Assembly: GCF_029051645.1 (NCBI RefSeq) | Contig: NZ_JAACFS010000025.1 | Location: 46,275 to 110,274 of the forward strand | DNA: 64,000 nucleotides | Direction of reading: 5' to 3' | Source of the DNA: Bradyrhizobium sp. CSA112 | GTDB lineage: Bacteria > Pseudomonadota > Alphaproteobacteria > Rhizobiales > Xanthobacteraceae | Shown: positions 61,890 to 64,000 of the stretch, piece after piece | How the letters are laid out: every line of letters begins with the position of its first letter | Numbering within the stretch: the first letter of the stretch is position 1 | Notes under the pieces: model-generated | What the model was told of the DNA's origin: nothing | Databases searched by the model: none | The model's input: only the letters and a program-made list of their open reading frames with translations | Made by a program: the position numbers and the translations under genes

Positions 61890-61980
61890 CGTCATGCCCG
61901 GGCTTGTCCCGGGCATCCACGTCTCTACTTGCTGATGGACATCAAGACGTGGATGGCCGGGGCAAGCCCGGCCATGACGA
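61890..61980. repeat. GTCATGCCCGGGCTTGTCCCGGGCATCCACG repeat
   Basis: Inverted repeat with CCGTCATGCCCGGGCTTGTC at the left and AAGCCCGGCCATGACG at the right. The inner arms ATCCACGTCT and AGACGTGGAT also pair. Related to 39238-39376. It lies between same-strand genes, where it may terminate the previous transcript. Confidence 0.85.
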
Positions 61981-62000
61981 AGCGAAAATAGAGAAAGAAG

Positions 62001-63239
62001 TTGGACGCCCTCAACTATACCCCTCGCGACGAAACCTCGATCCGCTACGACGGCTGGCGTATCGTCGTCGTCTGTTTCCTGCTGGCAACGTTCGGCTGGG
62101 GGCTCGGCTTCTATGGCCAGAGCGTCTACGTCGCCGAGCTGCAGCGGCTGCACGGCTGGCCGGCGTCGCTGATTTCATCAGGCACCACGTTCTTCTATCT
62201 GTTCGGCGCCGCGCTGGTCGCGTTCGTCAGCGAAGCCATCAAGGCGTACGGCCCGCGCAATTGCCTGATCGCCGGCACGTTTGCGATGGCCGCGGCAGCG
62301 ATCTCGATCGGGCAGGTGCGCGAGCCCTGGCAGCTTTACCTCGCCAACGCCGTGCTGGCGTTCGGCTGGGCCGGCACCAGCCTCGGCATCATCACCAATA
62401 CGCTGGGCCTCTGGTTCGACAAGAAACGCGGCATGGCGATCAGCCTGGCGCTGAACGGCGCTAGTTTTGGCGGCATCGTCGGCGTGCCCTTGCTGATCAT
62501 CGCGATCGGCTATTTCGGCTTTTCCGGCGCGATGATTGCGTCGGCCGTGGTGATGGTCGCGCTGATGGTTCCGGTGATCCTGCTGTTCGTGGGTCAGCCG
62601 CCGGTCCTTGCGAGCGTGGGCGCAGTCGACGCCGCGGAAGCGCCGTCGCCGACCCAAATTCGCGCGCGGGCGTTTCGCGATATCGGCTTCCTCTCGGTGT
62701 CTTCAGCGTTCGCGCTGGTGCTGTTCGCGCAGGTCGGCTTCATCGTGCACCTGATCTCGTTCCTGGATTCGGTGATCGGCCGGCAGCAGGCGGCGATCGC
62801 GGTAGCGCTATTGACGGCGATGGCGGTGGTCGGCCGCGTGCTGTTTTCTTTCGTGATCGACCGGATGAACCAGCGGCTGGCGTCCTCGCTGTCCTTTGTC
62901 AGCCAGGCGGTCGCGCTGCTCGTCGTCATCAACGTGCATCATGATTACGCACTGATTGCGGCCTGCGCGCTGTTCGGCTTTTCGGTCGGCAATCTGATCA
63001 CGCTGCCGGCGTTGATCGTGCAGCGTGAATTCGATCCGCGTTCATTCGGTGTGCTGGTCAGCCTGATCACGGCAATCAACCAGATCACCTATGCGTTCGG
63101 TCCCGGCGTGGTCGGCTTGTTGCGCGATCTCTCCGGGAGCTACGCGCTGCCGTTTTACGGCTGCGTCGCGGTGGAGCTGATAGCGGCGGTGCTGATTATG
63201 GTGCGGGGGCGTTCTCGTCATTCCGGGCTGGTGCGTTAG
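62001..63239 (+). CDS. MFS transporter (oxalate/formate antiporter-like)
   Basis: A 412-aa inner-membrane carrier with about twelve helices. The N-terminal half has GLGFYGQSVYVAELQRLHGW and GLWFDKKRGMAISLALNGAS, as in the monocarboxylate/OxlT-like branch. The start appears to be TTG 62001 behind GAAAGAAG. Its last codons (RHSGLVR and the TAG) are encoded by the palindromic repeat at 63218-63300, so the natural end of the protein may have been replaced. Confidence 0.86.
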   Translation: MDALNYTPRDETSIRYDGWRIVVVCFLLATFGWGLGFYGQSVYVAELQRLHGWPASLISSGTTFFYLFGAALVAFVSEAIKAYGPRNCLIAGTFAMAAAAISIGQVREPWQLYLANAVLAFGWAGTSLGIITNTLGLWFDKKRGMAISLALNGASFGGIVGVPLLIIAIGYFGFSGAMIASAVVMVALMVPVILLFVGQPPVLASVGAVDAAEAPSPTQIRARAFRDIGFLSVSSAFALVLFAQVGFIVHLISFLDSVIGRQQAAIAVALLTAMAVVGRVLFSFVIDRMNQRLASSLSFVSQAVALLVVINVHHDYALIAACALFGFSVGNLITLPALIVQREFDPRSFGVLVSLITAINQITYAFGPGVVGLLRDLSGSYALPFYGCVAVELIAAVLIMVRGRSRHSGLVR

Positions 63240-63300
63240 CACCAGACCCGGAATCTCGAGATTCCGGGTTCGATGCTGCGCATCGCCCCGGAATGACGGA
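63218..63300. repeat. CATTCCGGGCTGGTGCG...CCCCGGAATGACGG repeat overlapping a gene end
   Basis: Member of the CATTCCGGGG family with the centre CCCGGAATCTCGAGATTCCG. Its left arm lies inside the last eight codons of the MFS gene and provides its stop (TAG, 63237-63239). The phrase CTGGTGCGTTAGCACCAGAC also occurs in the copy at 7186 (TGGTGCGTTAGCACCAGAC). Confidence 0.85.
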
Positions 63301-63305
63301 GAGAG

Positions 63306-63800
63306 CTACGCTTCCCGCTGCCGCAGCAGATCCTCGAGATCCAGCCGTGTCGTGAACATCGCGAGCGATCCGTCCGGCGCGCGCGGCCATTCTTCCTTTG
63401 GCCGGTCGCGATAAAGCTCGACGCCGTTCTGGTCGGGATCGCGCAAATAGAGCGCCTCGCTGACGCCGTGGTCGCTGGCGCCATCAAGCTCGATGCCGGC
63501 CTGGATCAGGCGATACAGCGCATCCGCCAGCGCCGGACGTGTCGGATAGAGAATGGCAGTGTGAAACAGTCCGGTGGTGCCCGGCGGCGGTGGATGACCG
63601 CCTTTGCTTTCCCAGGTATTGAGGCCGATGTGATGGTGATAGCCGCCCGCCGAAATGAACGCAGCGCCGGAGCCCATCCGCTGCATCACTTCAAAACCGA
63701 GCACGCCGCAGTAGAACCCCAGCGCGCGCTCGATGTCGGCGACCTTGAGATGGACATGCCCGATGCGTGTGCCGGCCATGATGGGTGGGTTCTGGGGCAT
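63306..63800 (-). CDS. VOC-family (glyoxalase/dioxygenase-like) protein
   Basis: A 164-aa metal-dependent protein with two beta-alpha-beta-beta-beta modules. The metal ligands are probably His in IGHVHLKVADIERALGFY, His in GLFHTAILYP and Glu in DQNGVELYRDRP. GGYHHHIGLNTWESKG is a further typical block, seen in catechol-2,3-dioxygenase-like proteins. The reaction cannot be assigned. ATG 63800 follows CGGAGAAACC; the frame to 63902 enters the repeat. Confidence 0.87.
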   Translation of the reverse strand: MPQNPPIMAGTRIGHVHLKVADIERALGFYCGVLGFEVMQRMGSGAAFISAGGYHHHIGLNTWESKGGHPPPPGTTGLFHTAILYPTRPALADALYRLIQAGIELDGASDHGVSEALYLRDPDQNGVELYRDRPKEEWPRAPDGSLAMFTTRLDLEDLLRQREA

Positions 63801-63821
63801 GGTTTCTCCGCTTGCGATTCT

Positions 63822-63893
63822 TAAACCTCGCCCCGCTTGCGGGGAGAGGTCGGACTTTACGCGAAGCGGAAAGTCCGGGTGAGCGACTATCTG
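63822..63893. repeat. CTCGCCCCGCTTGCGGGGAGAGGTCGG repeat
   Basis: Contains the hairpin CCCCGCTTGCGGGG and a second one CTTTACGCGAAGCGGAAAG. Related to the core of 20545-20645. It fills most of the gap between the VOC gene and the transposase tail. Confidence 0.7.
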
Positions 63894-63898
63894 GTTTG

Positions 63899-64000
63899 TC
63901 AAGTTGCATTGGCGTATTGGGCACGCGCGTCGCGTGCTTTTGCGTTGAGGCGGACGAGGAGTTTTCGGGCGAGCGCGATGCGAACGACCATTTTTTCCTT
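63899..64000 (-). CDS. C-terminal end of a probable IS110-family transposase (partial)
   Basis: The minus strand stays open from the window edge to TGA at 63901-63899, encoding 33 residues that include MVVRIALARKLLVRLNAKAR and end DARAQYANAT. This looks like the C-terminal tail of IS110-type transposases, where the ALARKLL block follows the catalytic serine region. The remaining gene lies outside the window, so intactness is unknown. The match is by pattern only. Confidence 0.55.
   Translation of the reverse strand, partial: KEKMVVRIALARKLLVRLNAKARDARAQYANAT

Overview
The window is GC-rich alphaproteobacterial DNA, most likely a Bradyrhizobium or a close Nitrobacteraceae relative. Evidence: strong GGAGG-type ribosome sites, dense ATGA/TGATG gene overlaps, a DUF3551 small secreted protein, a complete sox thiosulfate-oxidation cluster, and many intergenic palindromic repeats of the kinds scattered through Bradyrhizobium and Rhodopseudomonas chromosomes. 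It looks like ordinary chromosome. The only mobile-element trace is a probable IS110-type transposase tail at the right edge. I found no tRNA, rRNA or CRISPR array.

Layout. 0.5-3.5 kb: a NarL-type response regulator facing a MASE1 hybrid histidine kinase, and a DUF3551 protein. 4-12.8 kb: a catabolic cluster on the + strand (two acyl-CoA dehydrogenases, a glutathione transferase, an AraC regulator, a beta-keto-acid cleavage enzyme, and a two-subunit biotin-dependent acyl-CoA carboxylase). 12.9-18.5 kb: a five-gene peptide/nickel-type ABC importer on the - strand. 18.7-20.3 kb: a broken locus in which the first ~60 codons of an iron-type alcohol dehydrogenase are joined out of frame to an acyl-CoA synthetase without its N-terminus. 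21-25.4 kb: an RND efflux adaptor and pump. 25.5-37 kb: a stand-alone ABC binding protein, a MAPEG protein, a LolCDE-like ABC pair with a CrtC/AttH-like secreted protein, two MFS carriers, an amidohydrolase, and a 181-bp tandem repeat. 37-41 kb: an ATP-grasp enzyme and five small or unrecognised genes.

41-46.6 kb is a vitamin B12 uptake locus. A TonB-dependent receptor on the - strand lies behind a clear cobalamin riboswitch, and a divergent btuC-btuD-btuF-like operon lies on the + strand. 46.7-55.6 kb is a sulfur-oxidation region. The - strand operon runs soxC-soxD-soxX-soxY-soxZ-soxA-soxK-like-soxB-dsrE-like, followed by a persulfide dioxygenase-rhodanese fusion. A divergent ArsR-type SoxR repressor is translationally coupled to an unrecognised secreted protein. 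SoxXA loads thiosulfate onto SoxYZ, SoxB releases sulfate, SoxCD oxidises the remaining sulfane sulfur, and the persulfide enzymes probably handle sulfur that reaches the cytoplasm.

55.7-64 kb holds two methyltransferases, an orphan HicB-like regulator behind a perfect palindrome, an S9 peptidase, two MFS carriers, an NTF2-like protein, a VOC protein and the transposase tail. The best leads for something undescribed are the soxR-coupled secreted protein, the paired small proteins with a shared LRALRLAKEAA-type motif, the unrecognised 334-aa gene beside the B12 receptor, and repeats that supply or copy gene ends. I did not see a convincing new defence or biosynthetic system.
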